Shown here piece by piece: positions 26,333-35,221 of a stretch of DNA of 64,000 nt. The notes beneath the pieces are model-generated. The model saw only the letters and a program-made list of their open reading frames with translations, did not search any database and was not told the origin of the DNA. Positions within the stretch are counted from its first letter, which is position 1. Each line of letters starts with the position of its first letter. The stretch covers positions 1-64,000 of the forward strand of contig NZ_JALEGS010000024.1 in the NCBI RefSeq assembly GCF_022763345.1, read 5' to 3'. The position numbers and the translations under genes were made by a program. Source of the DNA: Phaeodactylibacter sp. (GTDB lineage: Bacteria; Bacteroidota; Bacteroidia; Chitinophagales; Saprospiraceae).

Positions 26333-27049
26333 TTAGTCTTTGATAGTCTTTAGAAATTCTGCGCGTACATTCTCATTGAGAAAACGACCGCTATACTCAG
26401 AGGTAACGGTGCTGCACTGTGTGTGTTTAATGCCTCGCATTTCCACGCACATGTGCTTGGCATCCATATATACCGCTACATCATCGGTTTTGAGCACGCG
26501 CTTGAGCTCTTCGGCGATCTGCACGGTGAGCCGCTCCTGTACCTGCGGGCGACGAGCGAAGTGTTCTACAATCCGGTTGAGCTTAGACAGTCCAATCACC
26601 TTGCCATTAGCGATGTAGGCGATGTGGCATTTGCCATAAATTGGCAGAAAATGGTGCTCGCAAAAGGACTGCACCTGAATGCCCTTCTCCACCAGCATTT
26701 GCCGGTAACCAAATTTATTTTCGAATAAAGAAATCGCAGGTTTGGATTCCGGGTTCAGCCCGCCAAAGATTTCCTTGACGAACATTTTCGCTACCCGTCT
26801 CGGCGTACCGTTCAGAGAATCATCGGTCAGATCCAGTCCCAGGGTTTCCATGATTTCCCGGAAATGCTGACTGATGATTTCCATTTTTTCTTCATCAGAG
26901 CGGTCAAAGGCATCTGCCCGCAGCGGCGTGTCAACAGAGGTCGCAGCATGCATATCTCCCAATTCCTCCACGAGGTCGCTCCCATTATTAGGCACATAGC
27001 CGTTTACTTTCCGGGCAATACCATTGCCGGAATATTTTGAATTCACCAT
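26333..27049 (-). CDS. folE: GTP cyclohydrolase I
   Basis: The 238-residue enzyme converts GTP to 7,8-dihydroneopterin triphosphate, the first step to folate or other pterins. Zinc ligands are in SFCEHHFLP and the later KHMCVEMRG; GYVGLSK-like IGLSKL and RPQVQERLT are also present. An N-terminal stretch of about 45 residues precedes the conserved core and looks poorly conserved. It leads the two-gene folE-SDR operon. Confidence 0.96.
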   Translation of the reverse strand: MVNSKYSGNGIARKVNGYVPNNGSDLVEELGDMHAATSVDTPLRADAFDRSDEEKMEIISQHFREIMETLGLDLTDDSLNGTPRRVAKMFVKEIFGGLNPESKPAISLFENKFGYRQMLVEKGIQVQSFCEHHFLPIYGKCHIAYIANGKVIGLSKLNRIVEHFARRPQVQERLTVQIAEELKRVLKTDDVAVYMDAKHMCVEMRGIKHTQCSTVTSEYSGRFLNENVRAEFLKTIKD

Positions 27050-27174
27050 AAAGGATGTATTTTGAAATTTTTCGGGTTATTTGAGTGGCCAAATAGTCTA
27101 CTATTGCCGTGTAATCTTAAAACCGATAGCCTAACACCAATTGCTGATAATTGTTTAACCATCGATCTACCGAA

Positions 27175-27711
27175 ATGAAGCGGGCCCTGTCAGGTATTAT
27201 TTTCTCGCTCGGGCTTTGGGCCTTGGCCGGACTGGGTGGCTGCGCCTCTGATCTGCCACCTCGTGAATCTTTTGAAGATTGTTTGTACGGTGCTCCGGAG
27301 CCCATTTTTGATGCCTCCCTGCCGGGGGTTTCTCAGCATCAGTTTGAGCTGCAGCCTGGCAAAGGGGTGGAGCGTTTTGTACTGAACCAATCTACGACTG
27401 TGCAAATTGAGCAGACCGGCTGCGATCAGATCAGGCAGGAATTCACATTCTCCTGGCAAGCAGTAACCCGGAAAGAAGACTGGGCGCTGCAGGCTATTCA
27501 AAAATACCGGGAGCTGGGCGAACTGGGAGCGCCCTATCTCTCTTTCAGCGCAATAAGCGAAGTACTGGAGTCCAGGAAGGAAAACTTGCGCCCCCGGGGT
27601 GAGCCCATCTCTTTGCAGCCCGGTTTAGCATTCCGAATCACGGCAGCCGAAGCAGGCCAAGAGTCAAAGCTCGTCACGGTCCTCTACGAAACCACGCCCG
27701 AAGAGGAATAA
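27175..27711 (+). CDS. Hypothetical lipoprotein
   Basis: The product has 178 residues from ATG 27175; an upstream in-frame ATG (27151) would spoil the signal peptide. A lipoprotein signal ends in LGGC at about residue 22. The mature part is mixed alpha/beta with no motif I recognise. It stands alone before a long gene-free stretch. Confidence 0.65.
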   Translation: MKRALSGIIFSLGLWALAGLGGCASDLPPRESFEDCLYGAPEPIFDASLPGVSQHQFELQPGKGVERFVLNQSTTVQIEQTGCDQIRQEFTFSWQAVTRKEDWALQAIQKYRELGELGAPYLSFSAISEVLESRKENLRPRGEPISLQPGLAFRITAAEAGQESKLVTVLYETTPEEE

Positions 27712-27860
27712 AAAACAGAATTTTATCTGACAGCCCTCGCCCCTGATTTACAAGGAATAGCGGAAAGCAGCAGCATTGCATAAATTAAAATAAAAATGTA
27801 TAAACATTAAAAAACCAGCATCTTAATCAAATCATGAGCACCTTTCATCATTTTGTTGCT

Positions 27861-27873
27861 TGACAAATTGTCA
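27861..27873. promoter_or_regulatory. Palindrome TGACAA-A-TTGTCA, possible operator
   Basis: Two perfect 6-bp half sites flank one central A. It sits in the AT-rich part of a gene-free stretch, about 105 nt before a stand-alone terminator. Size and symmetry suit a dimeric regulator, but nothing identifies one. Confidence 0.35.
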
Positions 27874-27978
27874 GTGAGAATATTTTAGAAACCGTTCCCT
27901 TTGTTCTACTTTTAGATCATCAAAAGAAGATGTCCAACTCCCTATAGGCACAAAGATTAAGTATCAGCAAGTTAGAAT

Positions 27979-28015
27979 GGACTCCGCGGCAGTGATAGCA
28001 GCGGAGTCCTTTTTT
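27979..28015 (+). terminator. Stand-alone intrinsic terminator upstream of lpdA
   Basis: GGACTCCGC (27979-27987) pairs perfectly with GCGGAGTCC (28001-28009), followed by six T. It ends before the lpdA promoter, so lpdA transcription starts afresh after it. Confidence 0.82.
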
Positions 28016-28056
28016 GTGCCTTCCCGCCGTTGAAAATCGTACTATAAGCTGCTTTG

Positions 28057-28088
28057 TTGTGACAACCGCGTTTTGGTCAGTATATTTG
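28057..28088 (+). promoter_or_regulatory. lpdA promoter, Bacteroidota type
   Basis: TTG at 28057-28059 and TATATTTG at 28081-28088 are separated by 21 nt, which fits the -33/-7 consensus of the Bacteroidota housekeeping sigma factor. A start site near 28095 would leave a leader of about 100 nt. Confidence 0.6.
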
Positions 28089-28193
28089 CGCTAATTTTCC
28101 AGCAGTCTGAAAAGCTGGAGGCTTGAAAATTTTCGCCTACTCCTGCTGATCGATTTTGCAGGCAGACTCATAATTAAAACCAGAAACAAGAAC

Positions 28194-29594
28194 ATGGATA
28201 AGTTTGATCTGATTGTAGTTGGCAGTGGTCCCGGAGGATACGTTGCCGCCATCCGCGCTTCACAACTCGGTATGAAAGTTGGTGTAGTGGAGCGGGAATC
28301 ACTTGGGGGCATTTGCCTGAACTGGGGCTGTATCCCAACCAAAGCCCTGTTGAAGAGTGCTCAGGTTTTTGAGTACATCAACCACGCAGAAGACTACGGT
28401 ATCAAAGTAGATAAAGCCAGCGTTGACTTCACCGGAATGGTGAAACGCAGCCGTAACGTGGCGGATGGAATGAGCAAGGGGATTAACTTCCTGTTCCGCA
28501 AAAATAAAATCACCGTACTCGATGGCCACGGCAAACTGCTCCGCGGCAAGAAGGTAGAGGTGACGGACAAAGACGGCAATAAAAAAGAATACAGCGCTGA
28601 GCACATCATTATTGCCACCGGCGGGCGGGCCAAAGAGCTGCCTACTGTTCCTATTGATGGAAAAAAGGTCATTGAGTATCGCAAAGCGATGAGCCTTGAA
28701 AAGCAGCCTAAGAAAATGGTTGTGGTGGGCGCTGGTGCCATCGGTACCGAATTTGCTTATTTCTATAGCTCTATCGGCACGGAAGTGACAGTGGTGGAAT
28801 TCATGGAGCAGGGCCTGGTGCCCCGCGAAGATGCCGACGTGAGCAAGGAAATGAATAAAATCTATAAAAAGAAGGGCATCAATATTCTTGGCAACACCTC
28901 TGTGGAGTCGGTTGACACCAAAGGCCGTGGATGTACAGTTACCGTTAAGAACCGGAAAACCGGCAAGACGGAAGAAATCAAGTGCGACGTTGTACTTTCT
29001 GCAGCAGGCGTAGCGCCAAACACAGAGAATATTGGCCTGGAAGCACTGGGCATCAAAACGGACCGCGGCCTGATTCAGGTAGATGAGTTCTACCGCACCA
29101 ACGTTGCAGGTATCTACGCAATCGGCGATGTGACGCCCGGTGCCGCACTTGCGCACGTTGCCAGCGCTGAGGGCATCATCTGCGTGGAGAAAATCGCAGG
29201 TGAAAATCCGCAGCCTATGGACTACAACAACATTCCAGCCTGTACTTACTGCGTGCCTGAGGTCGCATCAGTAGGCTATACGGAGCAGGCGGCTAAGGAT
29301 GCCGGTTATGAAATCAAGGTGGGCAAATTCCCATTTTCTGCTTCCGGCAAAGCCAGTGCAGCTGGTGCGAAGGAAGGCTTCGTAAAGGTCATCTTCGACG
29401 CGAAATACGGCGAGTTCCTGGGCGCCCACATGGTCGGCATGAATGTAACGGAGATGATTGCAGAAGTAGTAGCCGCCCGAAAACTGGAAACCACAGGCCA
29501 TGAGATCATCAAAACGGTGCACCCTCACCCCACGATGAGCGAGGCGGTGATGGAAGCGGCAGCAGCGGCTTACGACGAGGTGATCCACCTGTAG
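28194..29594 (+). CDS. lpdA: Dihydrolipoyl dehydrogenase
   Basis: The 466-residue flavoenzyme reoxidises dihydrolipoamide in 2-oxoacid dehydrogenase complexes or the glycine cleavage system. Visible are the FAD-binding VVGSGPGGYVAA, the redox disulfide in GGICLNWGCIPTK, the NAD-binding VVGAGAIGTEFA, the IGD near residue 310 and the C-terminal HPHPTMSE with the catalytic His. It has its own promoter and terminator; no E1 or E2 gene is nearby. Confidence 0.96.
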   Translation: MDKFDLIVVGSGPGGYVAAIRASQLGMKVGVVERESLGGICLNWGCIPTKALLKSAQVFEYINHAEDYGIKVDKASVDFTGMVKRSRNVADGMSKGINFLFRKNKITVLDGHGKLLRGKKVEVTDKDGNKKEYSAEHIIIATGGRAKELPTVPIDGKKVIEYRKAMSLEKQPKKMVVVGAGAIGTEFAYFYSSIGTEVTVVEFMEQGLVPREDADVSKEMNKIYKKKGINILGNTSVESVDTKGRGCTVTVKNRKTGKTEEIKCDVVLSAAGVAPNTENIGLEALGIKTDRGLIQVDEFYRTNVAGIYAIGDVTPGAALAHVASAEGIICVEKIAGENPQPMDYNNIPACTYCVPEVASVGYTEQAAKDAGYEIKVGKFPFSASGKASAAGAKEGFVKVIFDAKYGEFLGAHMVGMNVTEMIAEVVAARKLETTGHEIIKTVHPHPTMSEAVMEAAAAAYDEVIHL

Positions 29595-29597
29595 GGA

Positions 29598-29655
29598 CCA
29601 TTAAAATCAGGGCTCATGCGCACCCATTTGGATGCGTATGAGCCCTTTTTAATGG
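29598..29655. terminator. Large bidirectional terminator after lpdA
   Basis: CCATTAAAA and AGGGCTCATGCGCA (to 29622) pair with TGCGTATGAGCCCT and TTTTAATGG (29633-29655), with one G-T pair and a 2-nt bulge. A/T runs on both sides make it usable on both strands, for lpdA and for the convergent hlyD-like gene. Confidence 0.85.
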
Positions 29656-29677
29656 TGAATACTTGGGGGGGCATTTA

Positions 29678-30955
29678 TTAACTCCTAAAATGCTCGAAAA
29701 TCCGCTCAATAAACCGCTTGTCCTTAATGATGATATTGGCATCGCCCTTCATGGTCTGAGAAGCATCCAACTCCCGACCGAACTCTGTGACCAGGCCTCT
29801 GGGGAAATCAATAGTTAGGGCCACCTGCCCGTTGATCGGCACCTGACTGATAGATTCGACCTGCCCAATTGTTGACCCAAATTCCAGTACAGGGTACACA
29901 TCGAAACTGACCACCACTTTTTTACCAGGCTTCACCGGGCTGGCTTTGGCCACCGGCAACCAGATGATGCCCTTCGCTTCCTGTTCCAGTTGCGGGACAA
30001 CCACGCCAATTTCAAAACCTTCTTCGACAAATTGCTGCTCCGTAATGTCTTCCATGTAAAGCGACACCACTCCGGCTACCGGAGCCGTGATGACGTACTT
30101 AAACATCCATTCCTCTACGGCGCGCTGTAAGTCGTTAAAACGCTCCCGCAGCTCAATACCGGCCTGTTTTTTACTTTCAACGGAACCTTCGCGGACACCC
30201 GTTTTCTCCGCCCGGATACGCTCTTTTTCCAGTTCACGGTTCTTGATGGAAGACTCAACACTCTCCCGCATTCGTTGCAGGCTAAGCAACGACTCTCTGG
30301 TTTTCTCAATACGTGATTCAGCCAGAAGGTTATCCCGGACCAGCTTTTCCTCTCTCGCCAGCCGTTCCTGAACCAACTCGATTTGACTGTCCAGGTTTTC
30401 GATTCTCCGCAGGTCCGAGCGAATAATACTCTGTATCTTTTGAAGCTCGCGCTCCAATTGGTCAATGCTGTACTTATCGTAAGGGTTCTCCTCATACTGC
30501 TGCCTCACCTTCTGCTGCCGGTAGAAATCATAGAGCGGCTCCTTGATAGACCCCAGGACGAAGGTATCGGGTACTGAAAAGGCGAGCAGGGCAGAATCGG
30601 AAGGCGCCTCCATCATCATCATTTTGGACTCCAGCGTGAGCATATCCTCCAGGCGGGCATTGCTTTTGAAAACGACGATCACATCATTTTCCTTAACCGC
30701 AGCCTCATTTTCCACCAGGATAGACTGAACCCGGCCACTGATATTGGACACCAGGCGCTTGGGCGGTTCTTTGGAAGACACCGTAATACCGGCATCCACC
30801 ACCACCGGGTATTCAATAAAATAACTAATATAGCCGAGCACCACTACGACAAGCAGTGCCAGCAATGTGCCAAACCGAGCCATCCATGGCGGAGGGGTAC
30901 CCAGGATTTCCTGTACCTCTTCGCTTCGGATTTCTATATTTTCGTGCTCTTGCAT
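29678..30955 (-). CDS. HlyD family secretion adaptor
   Basis: The 425-residue membrane fusion protein has one transmembrane helix (about 27-49), a lipoyl-like half (NISGRVQSILVENEAAVKEND-type segment), a long alpha-helical hairpin at about 140-270 rich in Glu/Arg/Leu, and a beta-barrel end. In type I secretion such adaptors link the inner-membrane ABC exporter to an outer-membrane TolC-like channel. The gene lies 12 nt after the C39 ABC exporter gene, so the two form an export unit. No outer-membrane channel gene is adjacent. Confidence 0.88.
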   Translation of the reverse strand: MQEHENIEIRSEEVQEILGTPPPWMARFGTLLALLVVVVLGYISYFIEYPVVVDAGITVSSKEPPKRLVSNISGRVQSILVENEAAVKENDVIVVFKSNARLEDMLTLESKMMMMEAPSDSALLAFSVPDTFVLGSIKEPLYDFYRQQKVRQQYEENPYDKYSIDQLERELQKIQSIIRSDLRRIENLDSQIELVQERLAREEKLVRDNLLAESRIEKTRESLLSLQRMRESVESSIKNRELEKERIRAEKTGVREGSVESKKQAGIELRERFNDLQRAVEEWMFKYVITAPVAGVVSLYMEDITEQQFVEEGFEIGVVVPQLEQEAKGIIWLPVAKASPVKPGKKVVVSFDVYPVLEFGSTIGQVESISQVPINGQVALTIDFPRGLVTEFGRELDASQTMKGDANIIIKDKRFIERIFEHFRS

Positions 30956-30967
30956 AGGTGGTAGGAT

Positions 30968-33178
30968 TTATGCGCCCAGCTCCAGTTGATTGCGGACCAG
31001 TTGGTAATAAGCGCCCCGCAGATAGGTCAGTTCGTCGTGCGTGCCTTGTTCTACAATTTCTCCACCTTCCAGTACAATGATATTGTCCGCGTTCATCACC
31101 GTGCTCAGGCGGTGCGCTACGGTGACCACGGTACGTCCGCGGAAGAAGTCTTCCAGGTTTTCCATGATCAGCATTTCATTATAGGCATCCAGTGCGGTAG
31201 TCGCTTCATCGAAGAAGATATAATCCGGGTTTTTGTATACAGCACGGGCGATGAGCATGCGCTGCCGCTGCCCCTGACTAAGCCCGAGCCCTTCCTGACC
31301 GATTTTGGTGTTGTACCCTAACGGCAGAGATTCAATGAAGGTCTGAATATTGGCCACCTTTACGGCATTCAGCAGTTTTCGTTTATCGATGATCTCATCG
31401 CCTAATGCAATATTACGAGCGATTGAGTCGAAGAAGATGTATCCATCCTGCATGACTACCCCGCATTTATTCCGCCACAGCCGGTTGTTGACATTAGACA
31501 AGTTGATGTCACCGAGACGGATCGCGCCTTCGGTGGGCTGATAGATATTGAGGAGCAGTTTAAGAATAGTGGTCTTGCCACTTCCACTTGTGCCCACGAT
31601 AGCGGTCGTTTGTCCTTTGGGGATACGCAGGTTAACGCTGCGCAGGACGGTTGGGGAGTGCGGGCCATTGTATTGGAAGCTTACGTTTTCCAAAATCAGG
31701 TCACCGTACTCCGGCAATATGGTAATTTTCTCTTCCAGGTTCTCCTCGTTATCGCGGACGTGGATTTCGTTGAGGCGCTCCAGGCTGATTTTGGCTTCCT
31801 GCCTGGCCCGCAGAAACTCGAACAGCTGATTGAGGGGCGAATTCATCTGCCCTATAATGTACTGAACACCAAGGAGCATTCCCAGCGACATCTCATTATC
31901 CATAACTGCCTTGGCGACCATGAAAATGATCAGTAGGTTCTTAGTCTCATTGAAAAATCCCGACCCGGCACGTTGTATTTGCCCAATGCGCAAAGCGCTG
32001 ACACTTGTGCGGAACAACCGGGCCTGAATACGCTCCCATGCCCACCGTTTTTGTTTCTCGGCATTGTGGAGTTTGATGTCCTGCATGCCACTGATGAGCT
32101 CCATCAGGTTGCTTTGGTTTTCCGCAGACTGATCAAAATGCTTGTAATCCAACTCCCGCCTCAGGTATTGGAAGTAGAAAATCCAGCCTATCTGAGCCAG
32201 GGTAAAAACGATAAAAATGCCAAAAATAGTCGCATCCCAAGCGAGTAACACTCCCGCAAAAACCAAGATATTCGCGAAGGTAAAAATGGAAACCAGGGAG
32301 GTAGAAGTCAGGAAACGTTGAACCCGCTCATGGTCTGCAATCCGCTGCATTAAATCACCAGTCACTTTTGAATCAAAAAAGCTGATGGGCAGCTTGGTGA
32401 GCTTGATTAGGAAATCAGAAATCAGGCTGATGTTGACGCGCACCGTTACGTGCAACAAAATCCAGCTTCGGAATTGCTCCACGGCCATCATCGTTGCGAA
32501 CAGGAAAAACTGTGCCAGCAGAATAAGCTGTATGAAATTAAGGTCATCGTTTTCAATTCCTGTATCAATAATAGACTTGATCAGGAATGGAAAAATAAGC
32601 TGTAACAAACTGCCCAGTGCCAGCCCTACGCCCAGCTGTAGGAGCAGAGGGCGGTAGCGCTGAAAATAACTCCTTACGTAGCCAAAGCCAGACTTGTTGA
32701 TCTTTTCGCCCTCGCGGGCATAAAACTCAGGTGTGGGCTCCAGCAAGAGTAGCACACCGACATCTTCCCCGTCCTCCACATCGCTTGCCCAGTTTTCAAG
32801 GAATTCTTCACGGGTCAGTTTGAATTTGCCCGCTGCCGGATCGGCAATCCAGACATGCCTGGAATTCGCCTTGTAGACCACCACGAAGTGTTCCTGTTTC
32901 CAGTGCGCGACAGCCGGGACCGGAATATCCCTCGCCAGGCGATCGAAGGTCGTCTTCACAGCCAGGCTTTGCAGCCCGATATGCTCAGCTGCGTCACTGA
33001 TGCCCAAAAGGGTGACGCCCTGTTTGCCCATATAAGTCAGGTCTCGGAGATACTCTAGCGAGTAGTACCGCCCAAAATGACGAGACACCATGCGCAGGCA
33101 GGTTGCCCCGCAGTCCATCGCGTCGAGTTGCTGGTAAAATGGAAATCTCCCTGACATTTTTTTAGCCTTAGTGGTCAA
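30968..33178 (-). CDS. C39-peptidase-containing ABC transporter (PCAT)
   Basis: The 736-residue protein joins three parts: an N-terminal C39 peptidase (1-140; Cys23 in MDCGATC, His in EHFVVVY, Asp in IADPAAG), a six-helix membrane domain (about 165-450) and an ATPase domain (Walker A GTSGSGKTT, signature LSQGQRQR, Walker B FFDEATTALD). PCATs cut double-glycine leader peptides and export the product, usually a bacteriocin or signalling peptide. All key residues are present. No precursor with a GG leader was found next to it. Confidence 0.93.
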   Translation of the reverse strand: MTTKAKKMSGRFPFYQQLDAMDCGATCLRMVSRHFGRYYSLEYLRDLTYMGKQGVTLLGISDAAEHIGLQSLAVKTTFDRLARDIPVPAVAHWKQEHFVVVYKANSRHVWIADPAAGKFKLTREEFLENWASDVEDGEDVGVLLLLEPTPEFYAREGEKINKSGFGYVRSYFQRYRPLLLQLGVGLALGSLLQLIFPFLIKSIIDTGIENDDLNFIQLILLAQFFLFATMMAVEQFRSWILLHVTVRVNISLISDFLIKLTKLPISFFDSKVTGDLMQRIADHERVQRFLTSTSLVSIFTFANILVFAGVLLAWDATIFGIFIVFTLAQIGWIFYFQYLRRELDYKHFDQSAENQSNLMELISGMQDIKLHNAEKQKRWAWERIQARLFRTSVSALRIGQIQRAGSGFFNETKNLLIIFMVAKAVMDNEMSLGMLLGVQYIIGQMNSPLNQLFEFLRARQEAKISLERLNEIHVRDNEENLEEKITILPEYGDLILENVSFQYNGPHSPTVLRSVNLRIPKGQTTAIVGTSGSGKTTILKLLLNIYQPTEGAIRLGDINLSNVNNRLWRNKCGVVMQDGYIFFDSIARNIALGDEIIDKRKLLNAVKVANIQTFIESLPLGYNTKIGQEGLGLSQGQRQRMLIARAVYKNPDYIFFDEATTALDAYNEMLIMENLEDFFRGRTVVTVAHRLSTVMNADNIIVLEGGEIVEQGTHDELTYLRGAYYQLVRNQLELGA

Positions 33179-33274
33179 GCCGAAAGCAAAATAATGGTCA
33201 TTTGCTCCCCGACTAATCTCTACGCCAGCTCAATTTTATCACCAAAAGTCTGGCACAGAAATCTCTCCGATTCG

Positions 33275-33318
33275 GTTCTCTGAATTTCAACTATAGCAGT
33301 GTTGCGTATTCAGAGAAC
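33275..33318. promoter_or_regulatory. Perfect 11-bp inverted repeat upstream of the C39 exporter
   Basis: GTTCTCTGAAT (33275-33285) and ATTCAGAGAAC (33308-33318) are separated by 22 nt. There is no T-tract. It lies in the 269-bp gap between the divergent C39 exporter and GT2 genes, so it may be a binding site for a regulator of either. Confidence 0.5.
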
Positions 33319-33423
33319 AAATTTAAATACGAAATATAAGGCGTTCAGGTATCTTTTAAAACAAAGTCACCGCAATTTCTTTAAAAACCGGGCAAAAAGC
33401 AACTTATGTAATTGAAATAGTGA

Positions 33424-33431
33424 TATTTTTG
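33424..33431 (+). promoter_or_regulatory. Probable -7 element of the GT2 gene
   Basis: TATTTTTG matches TAnnTTTG exactly, 16 nt before the GT2 start codon. No -33 box at good spacing is seen. Confidence 0.4.
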
Positions 33432-33447
33432 GGCAAATTTGGGCTAA

Positions 33448-34404
33448 ATGTACAATAGTTTCATCACTGTGGTCTGTGTTTTGGAGCATACGCATGAGCT
33501 CCGTTTGTTGCCGGAATACCTGCAAAATACCTTTGCCGTAGTGCGCCAACACTTCACGGATTTTGAATTTATTGTAGTCAACAACAATCCGGAAGCTTCT
33601 GCCGATGATGCCATCGAGCAGCTACCGGACGATCTGAAACATAATGTGTACCTGCTCAACCTTTCCCGTGCCACCAACCACAATCATGCTGTACTGGCTG
33701 GACTAGACCGAAGCAACGGGGACTACACGGTGATTTTTGAGTTTGACTTCTATCAGCAGCCTGAATTAATACTGCAGCTCTTTGAGCACAGCCGTAACGA
33801 AGGAGCAGATATCGTCTACATGCGGGCCCGGCAGCGGCAGGCAGGCGCCCACTTTCGACCGTTTTACAGTCTTTTCTACTTTATCCTGCGCCGCTATTCA
33901 GCCCTGGAAGTCGATGAGATGGCGCACAACACCCGGGTTATTTCCCGCCGGGCGCTTAATTCACTGCTGCGCCTGCGTGAGAATTTGCGGTACATGAAGG
34001 CCATCTACTCCATCGTGGGCTACAAAACGCGCTACCTGGAAACCGATGAGCCCCTGCATGGCAGAGAACAGGAGTCCTTCTCGGAGCGTTTCCGAACCTC
34101 GCTTATCGCGATTACGTCCTTCACTACCTTCTTGCGCTCCTTGCTGTTGTGGATATTTTTGTTTTCCCTGGTCTTTCTTATCGGCGTCATCGGTAATGCG
34201 CTGAAAGTGAAATTTACCGGCGTGGATTTGTTCGGTAGTGCCGGAGAGCCGTATCCGGGATGGACGTTTCTGGTCATCCTTATCGCCATTTTCTTTGCTA
34301 CCACTTGCCTGAATTTGTACATCATGTCGATTTATCTATCGAATATCTACAATGAAATCAAGCAGCGCCCGCTTTACATCCTGGAATCAATCAAGCGATT
34401 CTAG
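33448..34404 (+). CDS. GT2 family glycosyltransferase with two C-terminal membrane helices
   Basis: The 318-residue protein has a GT-A domain (1-225) followed by two transmembrane helices (about 230-255 and 270-300). This is the layout of polyprenyl-phosphate glycosyltransferases such as GtrB/ArnC. The fold cues are ITVVCVLEHTHELRLL, FIVVNNNPEASADD and NHNHAVLAGLDRSNGDY. The usual DAD/DADLQ metal motif reads EFDFYQQPELI, so the first Asp is replaced by Glu; activity on the typical donor is therefore uncertain. The 3' end overlaps the convergent hydrolase gene by 14 nt. Confidence 0.78.
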   Translation: MYNSFITVVCVLEHTHELRLLPEYLQNTFAVVRQHFTDFEFIVVNNNPEASADDAIEQLPDDLKHNVYLLNLSRATNHNHAVLAGLDRSNGDYTVIFEFDFYQQPELILQLFEHSRNEGADIVYMRARQRQAGAHFRPFYSLFYFILRRYSALEVDEMAHNTRVISRRALNSLLRLRENLRYMKAIYSIVGYKTRYLETDEPLHGREQESFSERFRTSLIAITSFTTFLRSLLLWIFLFSLVFLIGVIGNALKVKFTGVDLFGSAGEPYPGWTFLVILIAIFFATTCLNLYIMSIYLSNIYNEIKQRPLYILESIKRF

Positions 34405-35221
34405 CATTTAGCCATTCCAGCACATATTGAAAATGGGCTTCTTTTTCCGGTTCGTTATGTATTTCGTGGTACAGCTCAGGCCACGGCTTAAAGGTCACAT
34501 CCCCTTCCAATTGAGCCGCAAAAGCTTCACTGGCTTCGGGGGAAGTGATACCATCTCCCGTGCCATGGGCGATCAGTAACGGAATAGGGAAACCACCCTT
34601 TTGCTGCATCATCCAGTCGCCTTCCTGCATCATGTCAATGCCTACTGCCGCAGAGATCCTGTCGTGGACCAATGGGTCTTCTTCATAGGCTTTCACCACT
34701 TTGGCATCTCTGGACAGCAAACCAGTTTCCAGATTGTTCCCCTGAAGCAAGCCCGGATAAATTCTCCGCATGAGCTTTCCTACTGCTACCAGTGCTGCTG
34801 GCGGCGTAAAGGAGAGTTGAATCCAGGGAGCGGAGGCAATCAAACCGGCAATTTCCGGGTTGCGGTGCAGGGTGTAAGAAAGCGCCAGCCCACCGCCCTG
34901 ACTGTGGCCATACAGGAATACCGGCAGGTCCTGATAAGCGGTCCGGGCTTCGACCAACAACTGAGCAATCTCGTCCAGCAGAGGCTCCAGCCCGGGGCTG
35001 TGCCCACGCTTCCCCCCGGATTGGCCATGCCCACGCCGGTCGTAACCTAGAACAGCATAGCCGCGGGCGTTGAACCAGCGTGCCATATGATCATATCGTT
35101 CGATGTGCTCTCCCAAGCCGTGGGCGATCGCCAGGACAGCTTTGGGGTTCGCGACTGCCCATTCGCAAGCGTGTATGTTGATGCCGTCTTCTGTCGTCCA
35201 GGAAAGTGTCCGTTTCTGCAT
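34391..35221 (-). CDS. Alpha/beta hydrolase, monoacylglycerol lipase type
   Basis: The 276-residue serine hydrolase matches the MGL/lysophospholipase group: HGLGEHIERY near the N-terminus, YDRRGHGQS, nucleophile Ser in GHSQGG, the Asp in HGTGDGITS and the His in LYHEIHNE. No signal peptide is visible, so it is probably cytoplasmic. Its start codon shares one base with the stop of the preceding SPOR-like gene (TAATG), indicating translational coupling. Confidence 0.88.
   Translation of the reverse strand: MQKRTLSWTTEDGINIHACEWAVANPKAVLAIAHGLGEHIERYDHMARWFNARGYAVLGYDRRGHGQSGGKRGHSPGLEPLLDEIAQLLVEARTAYQDLPVFLYGHSQGGGLALSYTLHRNPEIAGLIASAPWIQLSFTPPAALVAVGKLMRRIYPGLLQGNNLETGLLSRDAKVVKAYEEDPLVHDRISAAVGIDMMQEGDWMMQQKGGFPIPLLIAHGTGDGITSPEASEAFAAQLEGDVTFKPWPELYHEIHNEPEKEAHFQYVLEWLNARIA

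Larger units (their letters stand above)
27712..28193. other. Gene-free 482-bp stretch upstream of lpdA
   Basis: No credible ORF is seen. It contains an AT-rich block, an odd palindrome at 27861-27873, a strong stand-alone terminator at 27979-28015 and the lpdA promoter at 28057-28088. The terminator is about 270 nt after the lipoprotein stop, so it may end that transcript or a small RNA starting in the AT-rich block. Confidence 0.6.

Noticed and set aside
28299..29156. 285-codon open frame on the minus strand opposite lpdA
   Set aside because: lpdA is certain on the plus strand and the antisense product has no similarity I can recognise.
29678..33178. Calling a complete bacteriocin gene cluster
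   Set aside because: No precursor with a double-glycine leader and no immunity or modification gene is visible nearby.
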